Assembly: GCF_030209475.1 (NCBI RefSeq) | Contig: NZ_JARVRW010000010.1 | Coordinates: forward strand, 1-64,000 | Length of the DNA stretch: 64,000 nt | Origin: Microbacterium sp. lyk4-40-TSB-66 | GTDB lineage: Bacteria > Actinomycetota > Actinomycetes > Actinomycetales > Microbacteriaceae | Direction of reading: 5' to 3' | Shown here: one piece after another, positions 25,477 through 34,860 of the stretch | Layout: the number at the start of each line of letters is the position of its first letter | How positions within the stretch are numbered: position 1 is the stretch's first letter | Translations under genes and position numbers: made by a program | Notes under the pieces: generated by a model | What the model was told of the DNA's origin: nothing | Databases searched by the model: none | Seen by the model: only the letters and a program-made list of their open reading frames with translations

Positions 25477-27444
25477 GTGAGAATCGCGCTGCTGGCCGAA
25501 TCCTTCCTCCCGCACATGAACGGGGTCACCGGTTCCGTTCTCCATGTCCTGCGCCACCTCGCCGAGGCGGGGCACGAGACCCTGGTGATCGCTCCGAAGT
25601 CCGGCGACGTCACCGCCGACCTCCACGGCGCCCGCACGGAACTGCTGCGCTCCGTGCCGCTGCCGTCGTACCCCGAGGTGCGCGTCGTCTTCGCCCGGGC
25701 GGCGCGCCTGGGCGCCCTGCTGCGCGACTTCGACCCCGACGTCGTGCACCTGGCATCCCCGTTCGTGCTCGGGTGGCAGGGGCTCGCCGCGGCCGACGCG
25801 TTGAAGATCCCCTCGGTGGCGATCTACCAGACCGACGTCGTCGCCTACGCCCAGAAGTACGGGGTGACCCACGCCACCGCCCTCGTCGCCGGTCACGTCG
25901 CCCGCCTGCACCGTCGCGCGACCCTCACCCTCGCGCCCTCGTCGGCCTCGACCCGCCAGCTCGAGGGCCTCGGCGTCGACCGCATCCGCCGCTGGGGCAG
26001 GGGAGTGGATGCCGTGCGCTTCGCCCCCGAGCACCGCGATGCCGCGTGGCGGGCCGGTATCGCCCCGCGCGGCGAGCGCATCATCGGGTACGTCGGACGC
26101 CTCGCCCCCGAGAAGCAGGTCGACGACCTGCGGGCCCTCGCCGATCTCCCCGGCACCCGGCTGGTCATCGTGGGCGACGGGCCCTCACGTTCCGCGCTCG
26201 AGAAGGCGATTCCGGATGCCGTCTTCACGGGCCACCTGTCGGGCGAGGCCCTGGCGCGGGCCATGGCGGGCTTCGACGTCTTCGTGCATCCGGGCGAGAG
26301 CGAGACCTTCGGACAGACCATCCAGGAAGCCCTCGCCAGCGGCGTCCCGGTCGTCGCGACGGGGGTCGGCGGGCCCCTGGACCTCGTGCGCTCGAGCGTC
26401 GACGGGTGGCTGTACAAGCCGGGCGACCTCCTCGATCTGCGCGACCGCGTCGCCGACCTCGTGGGCGACGAGTCCAAGCGTCGCGCGTTCGCCCGCGCCG
26501 CCCGCGAGGCCGTGCAGGGGCGCACCTGGGAGGCCCTGACCCGCGACCTCGTCGGGCACTATCAGGATGCCGTGGCCCTCCGCCGCATCGACGACAGTCT
26601 TCTGCTGCGCGGGGGTCCGCGACCCGCCGCCCCCGCGGCATCCCGCACCCGGGGTCGCTGGACGCGGTACGTCGCCCTCGGCGACTCGCTCACCGAGGGG
26701 CTGTGCGACGGCTCGCGCATGCCGGCGGGGCAGTACCGCGGGTGGGCGGATCGCCTGGCCGAGCTGCTGGCGCACACGAGTGAGGCCGGACCGTTCCGAT
26801 ACGCGAACCTCGCCGTGCGGAGCCGACGGGTGCGCCACGTCATCGACGAGCAGGTTCCCGCCGCCCTCTCGCTCGAGCCCGACCTGGTGTCGATCCTCAT
26901 CGGGGCGAACGACCTGCTGTCCCCGGGCCTGGTGATGCCCGCCCTCGTGGCCGAGGTCGACTCCGCGGTCCGGGCGATCCGGCGCACCGGGGCCGACGTG
27001 CTGCTGGTCACGACGTTCCTGCCGCGCCGGCCCGCCGCGCGCCTCTTCGCGCGGCGGTTCGCGGCGTACAACGTGGAGCTGCGGCGGATCGCCCAGGAGC
27101 AGGGGGCGATCCTGCTCGATCTGGAGGCCGTCGCCGAGCTCGGCGAGCTGCCGCTGTGGGCGGACGACCTCGTGCATCTGCGATCGTCGGGGCACCGCCT
27201 CGTCGCGTACCGCGCCGCCGAGGCGCTCGGGGTCCCCGACGCCCGCGCACTGCTCGACCTCGACGAGGCGTTGCACGCCGACACCGACGACGCTCCGCAC
27301 GGCACGTGGCTCACCCGTGACGCCCTGCCGTGGGTGTGGCGCCGCGTGCGCGGGCGCACCGCCGGTGACGGCATCCTGGCGAAGCACGTCGGCTACGTCG
27401 AGCTGCCCACGCGCGGCGATCGGGAGCGAGCCCGCACGTCCTGA
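25477..27444 (+). CDS. Fusion of GT4 glycosyltransferase and SGNH/GDSL hydrolase
   Basis: This is one 655-residue reading frame with two enzymes. Residues 1-375 form a GT-B glycosyltransferase: the N-terminal AESFLPHMNGVTGSVLHV resembles MgtA/PimB-type mannosyltransferases, and HPGESETFGQTIQEAL is the GT4 EX7E motif. Residues about 394-600 form an SGNH hydrolase: GDSLTEG (block I Ser near 401), an IGANDLL block and the DLVHL Asp-x-x-His end. A tail of about 55 residues follows. The two halves could build and trim or deacylate one glycolipid or polysaccharide. The start is GTG at 25477, which gives the canonical beta-1 strand VRIALLAES. Confidence 0.88.
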   Translation: MRIALLAESFLPHMNGVTGSVLHVLRHLAEAGHETLVIAPKSGDVTADLHGARTELLRSVPLPSYPEVRVVFARAARLGALLRDFDPDVVHLASPFVLGWQGLAAADALKIPSVAIYQTDVVAYAQKYGVTHATALVAGHVARLHRRATLTLAPSSASTRQLEGLGVDRIRRWGRGVDAVRFAPEHRDAAWRAGIAPRGERIIGYVGRLAPEKQVDDLRALADLPGTRLVIVGDGPSRSALEKAIPDAVFTGHLSGEALARAMAGFDVFVHPGESETFGQTIQEALASGVPVVATGVGGPLDLVRSSVDGWLYKPGDLLDLRDRVADLVGDESKRRAFARAAREAVQGRTWEALTRDLVGHYQDAVALRRIDDSLLLRGGPRPAAPAASRTRGRWTRYVALGDSLTEGLCDGSRMPAGQYRGWADRLAELLAHTSEAGPFRYANLAVRSRRVRHVIDEQVPAALSLEPDLVSILIGANDLLSPGLVMPALVAEVDSAVRAIRRTGADVLLVTTFLPRRPAARLFARRFAAYNVELRRIAQEQGAILLDLEAVAELGELPLWADDLVHLRSSGHRLVAYRAAEALGVPDARALLDLDEALHADTDDAPHGTWLTRDALPWVWRRVRGRTAGDGILAKHVGYVELPTRGDRERARTS

Positions 27445-27600
27445 CGCGAGCGTGCCGCGGTGCGGCGGCTTCGACGAGCTCACCCCCCGGTCGGGAGAAC
27501 CCTGAGCCTGTCCACGGGGCCGGGAGAGCGCGGACCCGGTGACTTCGACAGGATCCGCCACCTCATGTGCGGCGTCGAGAGGCTCGGCCACCTCTGCGGG
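27445..27600. other. Intergenic region with repeat-like fragments
   Basis: The gap between convergent genes holds CTTCGACGAGCTCACC, AACCCTGAGCCTGTCCACGG and GACTTCGACAGGATCC. They look like parts of a degenerate CTTCGACAGGCTCAGGG palindrome that I recall as frequent between Microbacteriaceae genes; only pieces are visible here. Confidence 0.35.
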
Positions 27601-28902
27601 TCAGTACCAGCCGTTCCGCTCCGAGTGATCCCAGGCGCCGCACGGGCTGCCGTAGCGCGCGTCGATGTACGACAGGCCCCACGAGATCTGCGTCGCTCCG
27701 TTGGTGCGCCAGTCGAGCCCCGCGGACGCCATCTTCTCGCCCGGCAACGCCTGCGGGATGCCGTAGGCACCGCTCCATGGATTCTCGGCCTGCACGCGCC
27801 ACCCCGACTCGCGGTTCCACAGGAGGTTCAGGCACGAGAACTGGTCGTCGCCCCAGCCGTAGCCGCCGATCTGGCCGCGGGCGTTCGCGCGGGCTTCGTC
27901 GGGGGTCATGATCGATGTCGAGGGTGGGGGTGCCGACCCGCCGCCCGAGCTGCCGCCGCCCGAGCCTCCGCCCGAGCTCGAGCCGCCGCCGGAGCCGGAC
28001 CCGCCGGAGCCGGACCCGCCGGAGCCCGACCCGCCCGAGCCTGAGGACCCGCCGGATGCCGAGGACCCGCCGGATCCGGAAGACCCGCCCGCGCTGGAAG
28101 ACCCGCCGGATGCCGGAGTACCGGTGCCCGCAGAGGCCGCCCCGCCGCCGGTCGCGCCGCCCGGTGCCGCGGCGTCCTGCTGCGCCTTCTCGCGAGCGCG
28201 CGCGGCCTTCTCGGCGGCGGCGGTCGACGCCCGCAGCGCCGCGAGCTGCGCGTAGAGGTCGTCGAGGCGCGCCTGCGCCGCCGCGACGCTGGCGGACTCG
28301 GCGTCCGCCTCGACCTGCGCCGTCTCGGCGGTGGCGCCGGCCTCATCGGCGAGTCGCGCCGCTTCCGCACGCGCCTGGTCGGCTTGATCACTCAGGGACG
28401 ATGCGACGTCGGCCGCACTGCGCGCCTGACCGGCGGTGCGTGCGGTCGCCGTCGCCACCCGGTCCAGGATGCCGAGACGCGCGAGCAGGGAGTCGGGATC
28501 GGCGTCGGTCAAGAGCTGGGCGACGAGCGGCCCGCCGCCGACCGTGCGGTACAGGCGAGCGGCGGTCGCCCCGGCCCTCTCGCTCTTCTCCGACAGGTCG
28601 GTCGCCGCTTGGGTGCTGCGGGCGGCGAGAGAGTCGGCTCGCGCGGCCGTGGCCTCGGCGAGAGCCCGCGTGCGCTCCGCGGCGGTCGATGCGTCGAGGG
28701 CGCGGCGCGAGGCCTGCGCGGCCGTGGCTTCCGCGGCATCCAGTTGCTGCTTCACCTGGGCGACCGCGGCGTCGTCGACGGCCGCGAGCGGGGGTGTCGT
28801 CCGCGTCGAGAGGGCCGTGGCGCTCGCCGGAGCGGTGAGGAGGGCGCCCGCCAGCACGGCGCACGCGAGGAGCGTGTGACCTCTGCGACGGATGGGACCC
28901 AT
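27601..28902 (-). CDS. Secreted coiled-coil lytic transglycosylase-like protein
   Basis: This 433-residue exported protein has a signal peptide (about 1-36, ending near ASATA), a long Ala/Gln/Glu-rich coiled coil (about 48-235), a Gly/Ser-rich linker with a repeated GGSGS-type pattern (about 240-320) and a C-terminal lysozyme-like domain. NRESGW contains the likely catalytic Glu, and WSGAYGIPQALPGEKM matches the transglycosylase core. It probably cuts peptidoglycan during growth, with the coiled coil controlling access, as in RipA/Cse-like hydrolases. TACCGT ends 6 bases before the ATG. Confidence 0.85.
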   Translation of the reverse strand: MGPIRRRGHTLLACAVLAGALLTAPASATALSTRTTPPLAAVDDAAVAQVKQQLDAAEATAAQASRRALDASTAAERTRALAEATAARADSLAARSTQAATDLSEKSERAGATAARLYRTVGGGPLVAQLLTDADPDSLLARLGILDRVATATARTAGQARSAADVASSLSDQADQARAEAARLADEAGATAETAQVEADAESASVAAAQARLDDLYAQLAALRASTAAAEKAARAREKAQQDAAAPGGATGGGAASAGTGTPASGGSSSAGGSSGSGGSSASGGSSGSGGSGSGGSGSGGSGSGGGSSSGGGSGGGSSGGGSAPPPSTSIMTPDEARANARGQIGGYGWGDDQFSCLNLLWNRESGWRVQAENPWSGAYGIPQALPGEKMASAGLDWRTNGATQISWGLSYIDARYGSPCGAWDHSERNGWY

Positions 28903-28959
28903 GAGGTCACGGTAGAGCACGCGGGCCGTCTGCGCCCAGCTCCGGAGCGCGGTCGCTGG

Positions 28960-28965
28960 TAGGGT
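28960..28965 (+). promoter_or_regulatory. -10 element of pnp
   Basis: TAGGGT lies about 240 bases before the pnp start, predicting a long structured leader of about 235 nt, as usual for actinobacterial pnp. Confidence 0.55.
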
Positions 28966-29030
28966 GGACGCGAATGCCGTCTTGGCATCCGCTCAATTAC
29001 ATATGAGCTCACGGAGCAGGCCGGCAGACG

Positions 29031-29088
29031 CTGGTCCCCTGTGGTGGACTCCCCGTCGCTTGCCGGGTGGTCGTCTACTGGTGGCCAG
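29031..29088 (+). ncRNA. Actino-pnp leader RNA (5' UTR hairpin of pnp)
   Basis: CTGGTCCCC (29031-29039) pairs loosely with GGTGGCCAG (29080-29088), enclosing GTGGACT with GTCTAC and CCCCG with CGGGT, a long interrupted hairpin. The position upstream of pnp and the shape fit the Actino-pnp motif, thought to be an RNase-processed autoregulatory element. The assignment rests on position and hand folding. The rest of the gap from 28903 to 29205 shows only leader sequence. Confidence 0.6.
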
Positions 29089-29205
29089 TCGCCGGGATTT
29101 CCGGGCCGATACGTCGGCGCGCCCTTTCTGCCTGTTCCTGCTCCTTCGCATGTCAGCTCGTCGCCCACACGGGGCGGCGAGCCTAAACAAAGAAGGAGGG
29201 ACCTC

Positions 29206-31503
29206 TTGGAAGGTCCAGAGATCACCGCCGCTGAAGCCGTTCTCGACAACGGCCGTTTCGGCACCCGCACCATCCGTTTCGAGACCGGCCGCCTCGCCCA
29301 GCAGGCGCAGGGCGCCGTCGCCGCCTACCTCGACGAAGAGACGATGCTCCTGTCGGCCACCAGCGCCGGCAAGCACCCGCGTGAAGGCTTCGACTTCTTC
29401 CCGCTGACCGTCGACGTCGAAGAGCGTTCGTACGCCGCCGGCAAGATCCCCGGCTCGTTCTTCCGCCGCGAGGGTCGCCCCTCCACCGAGGCCATCCTCG
29501 TGTGCCGCCTCATCGACCGCCCGCTGCGCCCGTCGTTCGTCGACGGCCTGCGCAACGAGGTGCAGATCGTCGTCACCGTGCTGTCGATCGCTCCCGGCGA
29601 GTTCTACGACGCCCTCGCGATCAACGCCGCGTCGCTGTCGACCCAGATCTCGGGTCTTCCGTTCTCCGGCCCCATCGCGGGTGTGCGCCTCGCGCTCATC
29701 CCGGGTCACGGCGAGAACGCCGACCAGTGGGTCGCCTTCCCGACCGTCACGCAGCTCGAAGACGCCGTCTTCGACCTGATCGTCGCGGGCCGCGTGCTCG
29801 ACGACGGCGACGTCGCCATCATGATGGTGGAGGCCGAGGCCACCGAGGGCAGCTGGAACATGATCAAGGGCGGTGCGACCAAGCCCAACGAGCAGGTCGT
29901 CGCCGAGGGTCTCGAGGCCGCCAAGCCGTTCCTGCGTCAGCTCGTCGACGCGCAGAACGAGGTCGCCCGCACGGCGGCCAAGGAGATCCAGTCGTTCCCC
30001 GTCTTCCCGGCCTACAGCCAGCAGACGTACGACTTCATCGCCGGTCGCGCCTACGACCGTCTGGTGCCCGTGTACCAGATCGCCGACAAGCAGGAGCGTC
30101 AGAACGCCGACGACGAGGTCAAGACCTCGGTCAAGGAGCAGCTGCTCTCCGCCGTCGAGTCGGGCGAGCTGCCCGCCGTCGCGACGCTGGAGTTCAACGC
30201 CGCCTACAAGTCGGTCACCAAGACGATCGTCCGCGGTCGCATCCTCGCCGAGGGCGTCCGCATGGACGGCCGCGGTCTGGCCGACATCCGTCCGCTCGAC
30301 GCCGAGGTGCAGGTCATCCCGCGCGTCCACGGCTCGGCGATCTTCCAGCGCGGCGAGACCCAGATCCTGGGTGTCACCACGCTGAACATGCTCAAGATGG
30401 AGCAGCAGATCGACTCGCTCTCGCCCATCACGAGCAAGCGCTACCTGCACCACTACAACTTCCCGCCGTACTCGACCGGTGAGACCGGCCGCGTCGGAAG
30501 CCCGAAGCGTCGCGAGATCGGCCACGGCTTCCTCGCCGAGCGCGCGCTCGTGCCGGTGCTGCCCAGCCGCGAGGAGTTCCCCTACGCGATCCGTCAGGTG
30601 TCCGAGGCCCTCGGCTCCAACGGGTCGACGTCGATGGGCTCGGTCTGCGCCTCGACCCTGTCGCTGCTGAACGCGGGTGTGCCGCTGCGCGCTCCCGTCG
30701 CCGGTATCGCCATGGGCCTGGTCACCGACGAGGTCGACGGCCAGACGCGCTACGCCGCGCTGACCGACATCCTCGGCGCCGAAGACGCCCTCGGTGACAT
30801 GGACTTCAAGGTCGCGGGAACGAGCGAGTTCATCACGGCGATCCAGCTCGACACCAAGCTCGACGGCATCCCGTCGTCGGTCCTGGCCGCCGCCCTCACC
30901 CAGGCGAAAGAGGCGCGTCTGACGATCCTCAACGTCCTGAACGCCGCGATCGACGCGCCCGACGAGATGGCGCCCACCGCGCCCCGCGTCATCAGCGTGC
31001 AGATCCCGGTCGACAAGATCGGTGAGCTCATCGGACCCAAGGGCAAGACGATCAACTCCATCCAGGACGAGACCGGCGCCCAGATCTCGATCGAGGACGA
31101 CGGCACCGTCTACATCGGCGCGACCGACGGCCCCTCGGCCGAGGCCGCCCGTGCCCAGGTGAACGCGATCGCCAACCCGACCAACCCCGAGGTGGGCGAG
31201 CAGTTCCTCGGAACGGTCGTCAAGATCGCGACCTTCGGCGCGTTCGTCTCGCTGCTGCCCGGCAAGGACGGCCTGCTGCACGTCAGCGAGGTCCGCAAGC
31301 TCGCCGGTGGCAAGCGCGTCGAGAACGTCGAAGACGTGCTCTCGGTCGGCCGCAAGATCCTCGTGCGCATCACGAAGATCGACGACCGCGGCAAGCTGTC
31401 GCTCGAGCCCGTCGTCGACGAGGAGGCCACCACTCCCGAGCCCGCCGACACGCAGGGTTCGGCGGCCGCGAGCGAGGGTCCCGAGGCTCCCGCCGAAGGC
31501 TGA
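29206..31503 (+). CDS. pnp: Polyribonucleotide nucleotidyltransferase (PNPase)
   Basis: This 765-residue enzyme degrades RNA 3' to 5' with phosphate. Two RNase PH domains (about 15-235 and 330-560) flank an all-alpha linker. A KH domain follows ([22 protein letters not shown], about 600-640), then an S1 domain (about 665-735, [20 protein letters not shown]). [18 protein letters not shown] marks the active second PH core. The likely start is an unusual TTG at 29206, because AAGGAGGG (29193-29200) sits at the ideal distance and the protein then begins [10 protein letters not shown], as in relatives. Confidence 0.95.
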   Translation: MEGPEITAAEAVLDNGRFGTRTIRFETGRLAQQAQGAVAAYLDEETMLLSATSAGKHPREGFDFFPLTVDVEERSYAAGKIPGSFFRREGRPSTEAILVCRLIDRPLRPSFVDGLRNEVQIVVTVLSIAPGEFYDALAINAASLSTQISGLPFSGPIAGVRLALIPGHGENADQWVAFPTVTQLEDAVFDLIVAGRVLDDGDVAIMMVEAEATEGSWNMIKGGATKPNEQVVAEGLEAAKPFLRQLVDAQNEVARTAAKEIQSFPVFPAYSQQTYDFIAGRAYDRLVPVYQIADKQERQNADDEVKTSVKEQLLSAVESGELPAVATLEFNAAYKSVTKTIVRGRILAEGVRMDGRGLADIRPLDAEVQVIPRVHGSAIFQRGETQILGVTTLNMLKMEQQIDSLSPITSKRYLHHYNFPPYSTGETGRVGSPKRREIGHGFLAERALVPVLPSREEFPYAIRQVSEALGSNGSTSMGSVCASTLSLLNAGVPLRAPVAGIAMGLVTDEVDGQTRYAALTDILGAEDALGDMDFKVAGTSEFITAIQLDTKLDGIPSSVLAAALTQAKEARLTILNVLNAAIDAPDEMAPTAPRVISVQIPVDKIGELIGPKGKTINSIQDETGAQISIEDDGTVYIGATDGPSAEAARAQVNAIANPTNPEVGEQFLGTVVKIATFGAFVSLLPGKDGLLHVSEVRKLAGGKRVENVEDVLSVGRKILVRITKIDDRGKLSLEPVVDEEATTPEPADTQGSAAASEGPEAPAEG

Positions 31504-31514
31504 TCCTCACCTCT

Positions 31515-31556
31515 TCGGATGCCCGTCCCGCCTCGTGCGGGGCGGGCATCCGTCGT
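31515..31556 (+). terminator. Terminator of pnp built from a GGATGCC inverted pair
   Basis: GGATGCCCGTCCCGC (31517-31531) pairs with GCGGGGCGGGCATCC (31537-31551) with one G-U pair. As after the YceI gene, the stem contains GGATGCC and GGCATCC. Confidence 0.85.
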
Positions 31557-31632
31557 GTGACGGGTGAGACGGATGGGATCAGTGTGACGACGCCGCGCGC
31601 AAGCGTTACGCAATGTTTATCGGCAGACCGGG

Positions 31633-31668
31633 CGAAAGGCGGGTGCCTTTCGGGTGAACGCCTAATCT
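31633..31668 (+). promoter_or_regulatory. Promoter and inverted repeat before the AKR-like gene
   Basis: CGAAAGGC (31633-31640) and GCCTTTCG (31645-31652) form a perfect 8-bp inverted repeat. It lies about 10 bases before TAATCT (31663-31668), a good -10, so it covers the -35 region where a regulator could bind. Confidence 0.5.
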
Positions 31669-31735
31669 CGAAGTACGTCGGGGGGCGTGCTGATACGGCG
31701 TCGGCCGTACCGTCGCCCGACGCGGGGAGGACCCC

Positions 31736-32761
31736 ATGAGCGGCTCGGGCGTCGGTGAGACGGCGACGCCGCGCCTGCGCCGCGATCGCGCCCCTCACCC
31801 CTCTGCGCCCGTCACGCTCCAGGGACCGGGTCTCGGCTCCCACGTGCGCGTGCCGCTGGGTGAGACCGGGTTCTCGGTCTTCCCGCTCTTCCTCGGCGGC
31901 GGCGAGTTCGGCTGGAACGTCGACGCCCGCGAGAGCTACGAGATCCTCGACGCCTACGCCGAGCTCGGCGGCAACGCCCTGCACACGGCCGACAGCTATG
32001 CGGCCGGCCGCAGCGAGTTCATCATCGGCGAGTGGCTGCGCACGCGCCGGATGCGCGACGACGCGGTGCTGACCGTCCGCGTCGGCGGTCACCCCGATCA
32101 TCCGGGCCTCGACTCGGTCAACCTCGTACGCGCGGTCGAAGCCTCGCTCACCCGTCTCGGCACCGACCGCATCGACGTGCTCTCGCTCGATGCGGCCCGG
32201 GGTGGTAGGGGATTGCTCGAGGACACCCTCGCCACGAGCGAATGGCTGGTCGAGTCGGGCAAGGTCCGCGCGATCGGCGCCCACGGGTACACCGCGGCGC
32301 AGCTCGTGGAGGCGCGCATCCTGTCGTCCGCGGGGTACCCGCGCATCACGGTGCTCGACGTGCCCTACAACGTGCTGCACCGCGCGGAGTTCGACGGCGA
32401 CGTGCGGCTGATCGCCTCCGCGCAGAACATGGCCGTCACCCCGTCGCACCCTCTCGCGCACGGCTTCCTTGCGGGCGAGACCCGCACGCGCGGGCAGTCG
32501 CCCAAGTCGGTGCGCGGCACGCAGGTCGCGGCGAACCTGAACCGCCGGGGGTCGCGGGTGCTCCGCGCGCTCGACGCCGTCGGCATGGAACTGGGACTCC
32601 CGGATGCCGCCGTGGCCGTCGCCTGGCTGCTCGCGCAGAAGATCGTCACGGCGCCGATCGTCAACGCGTACGCGCCGCGCCACGTCGTCGAATGCATGCG
32701 TGCCGTCGGCGTGCGCCTCAGTCGGGCCCAACTGTCGGATATCGCGCGCGCCGCCGAGTGA
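31736..32761 (+). CDS. Aldo/keto reductase homologue lacking most catalytic residues
   Basis: This 341-residue protein has the AKR barrel (about 38-335). Aligned by motif, the catalytic tetrad is largely lost: the Asp of the DTAxxY motif is H83, Tyr is kept (Y88), the Lys is R115 (VLTVRVGG) and the His is D152 (IDVLSLDA). It should therefore not perform normal AKR chemistry; it may bind NADPH or a ligand as a sensor or scaffold. Its position after pnp, with its own promoter, places it near core RNA genes. The ATG has GGGGAGGA upstream. Confidence 0.85.
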   Translation: MSGSGVGETATPRLRRDRAPHPSAPVTLQGPGLGSHVRVPLGETGFSVFPLFLGGGEFGWNVDARESYEILDAYAELGGNALHTADSYAAGRSEFIIGEWLRTRRMRDDAVLTVRVGGHPDHPGLDSVNLVRAVEASLTRLGTDRIDVLSLDAARGGRGLLEDTLATSEWLVESGKVRAIGAHGYTAAQLVEARILSSAGYPRITVLDVPYNVLHRAEFDGDVRLIASAQNMAVTPSHPLAHGFLAGETRTRGQSPKSVRGTQVAANLNRRGSRVLRALDAVGMELGLPDAAVAVAWLLAQKIVTAPIVNAYAPRHVVECMRAVGVRLSRAQLSDIARAAE

Positions 32762-32839
32762 CGGTCTCCTCTCCGGGGGCGTGACGTAGGCTGGTGGAAC
32801 CGGCCGGGGGACGGCAGATCGACGACGGAGTGAGCTGAC

Positions 32840-33442
32840 GTGACGCACTACATCTACCTGGTGCGCCATGGCGAGCACCAGGATGCCGAGCACGGACTCA
32901 CCGACGGCCCCCTTTCTCCGCGGGGTCACCGCCAGGCCGCTCTGCTCGCTGATCGTCTCTCGGGGCTTCCCCTCGACGCGGTGTGGCACTCACCCCTCGA
33001 GCGGGCGGCCCAGACGGCGCGAGCCGTGGCCGACCGGTTGCCGGCGGTTTCGCCGGAGTCGTCGGCGCTGCTGTTCGACTGCGTGCCCACGGGGATGACC
33101 CCCGAGACGCCCGCCGCCTACGAGCCGTTCTTCGGGTCGGTCACCGAGGCCGAGGTCGACGCCGGTCGCGCTCAGATGGCCGACGCCACCGCCGAATTCC
33201 TCGCTCGCAAGGCCGGCGAGGTGCACGAGCTCGTCATCACCCACAACTTCGTCATCTCGTGGTTCGTGCGCGAGGTGCTGCAGGCACCCGACTGGCGGTG
33301 GATGACGATCAACCAGGCCTACTGCGGTCTCACCGTCATCGCGCAGAAGAAGGGCCGCCCCTGGACGCTGCTCTCGCACAACGACCTCGCTCACCTGCCG
33401 GTCGAACTGCGCACGGGGTTGGTCGACCCGCTCCCCGTCTGA
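32840..33442 (+). CDS. Histidine phosphatase family protein
   Basis: This 200-residue phosphoglycerate-mutase-fold phosphatase has the nucleophile motif LVRHGE at residues 7-12, SPLERAAQTA near 52 and the second His in VITHNFVISW near 134. It is probably a phosphatase rather than a mutase; the substrate is unknown. The GTG at 32840 is preceded by GGAGTGAG. TAGGCT about 50 bases upstream is the likely -10. Confidence 0.85.
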   Translation: MTHYIYLVRHGEHQDAEHGLTDGPLSPRGHRQAALLADRLSGLPLDAVWHSPLERAAQTARAVADRLPAVSPESSALLFDCVPTGMTPETPAAYEPFFGSVTEAEVDAGRAQMADATAEFLARKAGEVHELVITHNFVISWFVREVLQAPDWRWMTINQAYCGLTVIAQKKGRPWTLLSHNDLAHLPVELRTGLVDPLPV

Positions 33443-33479
33443 GCCGCGACGGCCCGCCGGCGCCGGCCCTCGGGCGTCG

Positions 33480-33508
33480 GCAGACGCCGCGTCCGCGGCG
33501 CGTCTGTG
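33480..33508 (+). terminator. Hairpin after the histidine phosphatase gene
   Basis: CAGACGCCGCG pairs with CGCGGCGCGTCTG around TC, with a two-base bulge, just before the dapB promoter. It has no U-tract. The left arm shares GCAGACGCCGCG with the tandem repeat at the window start. Confidence 0.4.
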
Positions 33509-33553
33509 GACAGAGCCCGGCCACCGCGCACGGCGCCGCCTAGGCTGGAACTC

Positions 33554-34366
33554 ATGACGACACGCGTGGCCATCGTGGGCGGAACCGGCAAACTGGGCGG
33601 GGTGATCCGCGAGGTCATCGAGGCCGAAGAGGGGTACGAGGTCGTCGCGGTGCTGGGCTCCCGATCCGACCTCGCCGAGCTCGACGGGGCCGATCTCGTC
33701 GTCGACGCGTCGACGCCCGCCGTCTCGATCGACGTCGTCCGTGCCGCGATCGAACGCGGGATCAACGTCCTCGTCGGCACCTCCGGGTGGTCGAACGAAC
33801 GGATCGCGCTCGTACGGCCCTTGGTCGAAGCGAGTGGCACCGGTGCGGTGTTCATCCCCAACTTCTCGCTCGGTTCCGTCATCGGCAGCGCTCTCGCGGC
33901 GGCCGCGGCGCCGTTCTTCCCCTCGATCGAGATCATCGAAGCGCACCGAGAGACCAAGGTGGATTCACCGAGCGGTACGGCCGTCCGCACGGCCGAGCTG
34001 ATCGCCGCCGCCCGCGCCGACGTGGGGCCCGTCGAATCCCCTCACGTCGATCAGCGTGCGCGGGGCCAGCGCGTGGCGTCCGTGCCCATCCATTCCCTGC
34101 GACGCCCGGGTGTGATCGCACGACAGGAGACGGTCCTCTCCGGCGCGGGGGAGTCGCTGACCCTCGTCCACGACACCATCGACCCCGCCACGGCGTACGC
34201 CCCCGGCATCCGCATCGCCCTGGCGGCCGCCCGAGAGACGCGCGGCGTCGTGATCGGGCTCGACAGTTTCATCGACATCGGGGTGCGCACGCGTCCCGAA
34301 ACGCCGGAGGCACCCGTCGCCGACGGCGACGTCTCCGGTCAGGTCGCCGGCGCCACCAGCGCATGA
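33554..34366 (+). CDS. dapB: 4-hydroxy-tetrahydrodipicolinate reductase
   Basis: This 270-residue NAD(P)H-dependent enzyme carries out the second step of the diaminopimelate branch after DapA, for lysine and peptidoglycan. The Rossmann motif VGGTGKLGG lies at residues 8-16, and EAHRETKVDSPSGTA near 132-146 is the substrate site with the conserved His and Lys. TAGGCT (33541-33546) ends 7 bases before the ATG, so the mRNA is probably leaderless. The stop overlaps the next gene by four bases. Confidence 0.95.
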   Translation: MTTRVAIVGGTGKLGGVIREVIEAEEGYEVVAVLGSRSDLAELDGADLVVDASTPAVSIDVVRAAIERGINVLVGTSGWSNERIALVRPLVEASGTGAVFIPNFSLGSVIGSALAAAAAPFFPSIEIIEAHRETKVDSPSGTAVRTAELIAAARADVGPVESPHVDQRARGQRVASVPIHSLRRPGVIARQETVLSGAGESLTLVHDTIDPATAYAPGIRIALAAARETRGVVIGLDSFIDIGVRTRPETPEAPVADGDVSGQVAGATSA

Positions 34367-34815
34367 GGGTTCGCGTCGCCGTCACCCTGATGACGGTGCT
34401 CCTCCTGCTGTACGTCGTGCTGGCCGGGCAACGCGCCCTCATCCTGGTGACGAGCGGCGAACCCGTCGCCATCGCGATGGGCGTCGCGCTCATCGTGCTG
34501 CCGCTGCTGGCGCTGTGGGCGATCGGACGTGAGCTGTGGTTCGGCGTCCGTGCGCAACAGCTCGGCGAACGACTGGATGCCGAAGGGGGCCTTCCCGATG
34601 AAGACCTCCCGGTGCGGCCGAGCGGGCGCATCGAGCGTGAAGACGGAGACGCCCTGTTCCCGCGGTACCGCGCCGACGTCGAGGCGAACCCCGACGACTG
34701 GCGCGCACGGTACCGCCTCGCGCTGGCCTACGACGCGGCGGGCGACCGCCGACGGGCACGTTCCGCGGTGCGCACGGCGATCCGGCTCGAGAGCACGGAG
34801 CGCCGCGCGGGCTGA
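34363..34815 (+). CDS. Membrane protein with a single TPR-like repeat
   Basis: This 150-residue protein has two N-terminal helices (about 5-22 and 33-55) followed by a soluble C-terminal half containing a TPR-like unit (DDWRARYRLALAYDAAGDRRRARSAV, about 110-140; given here in parts: WRARYRLALAYDAAGD then RRRARSAV). Its ATG overlaps the dapB stop, so the two are co-translated. The function is unknown. Confidence 0.75.
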   Translation: MRVRVAVTLMTVLLLLYVVLAGQRALILVTSGEPVAIAMGVALIVLPLLALWAIGRELWFGVRAQQLGERLDAEGGLPDEDLPVRPSGRIEREDGDALFPRYRADVEANPDDWRARYRLALAYDAAGDRRRARSAVRTAIRLESTERRAG

Positions 34816-34860
34816 GGCGCCGTCGACGCCGTCACCCGCGACGAACCGGACGCGGATCGG

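Noticed and set aside
27920..28115. A repeat block looking like a short repeat array
   Set aside because: It encodes the Gly/Ser linker of the transglycosylase in frame; there is no constant repeat-spacer pattern, so it is not a CRISPR.
28993..31281. A 762-residue frame antisense to pnp
   Set aside because: A mirror of pnp codons, with repeated DR/GDRV-type composition and no recognisable fold.
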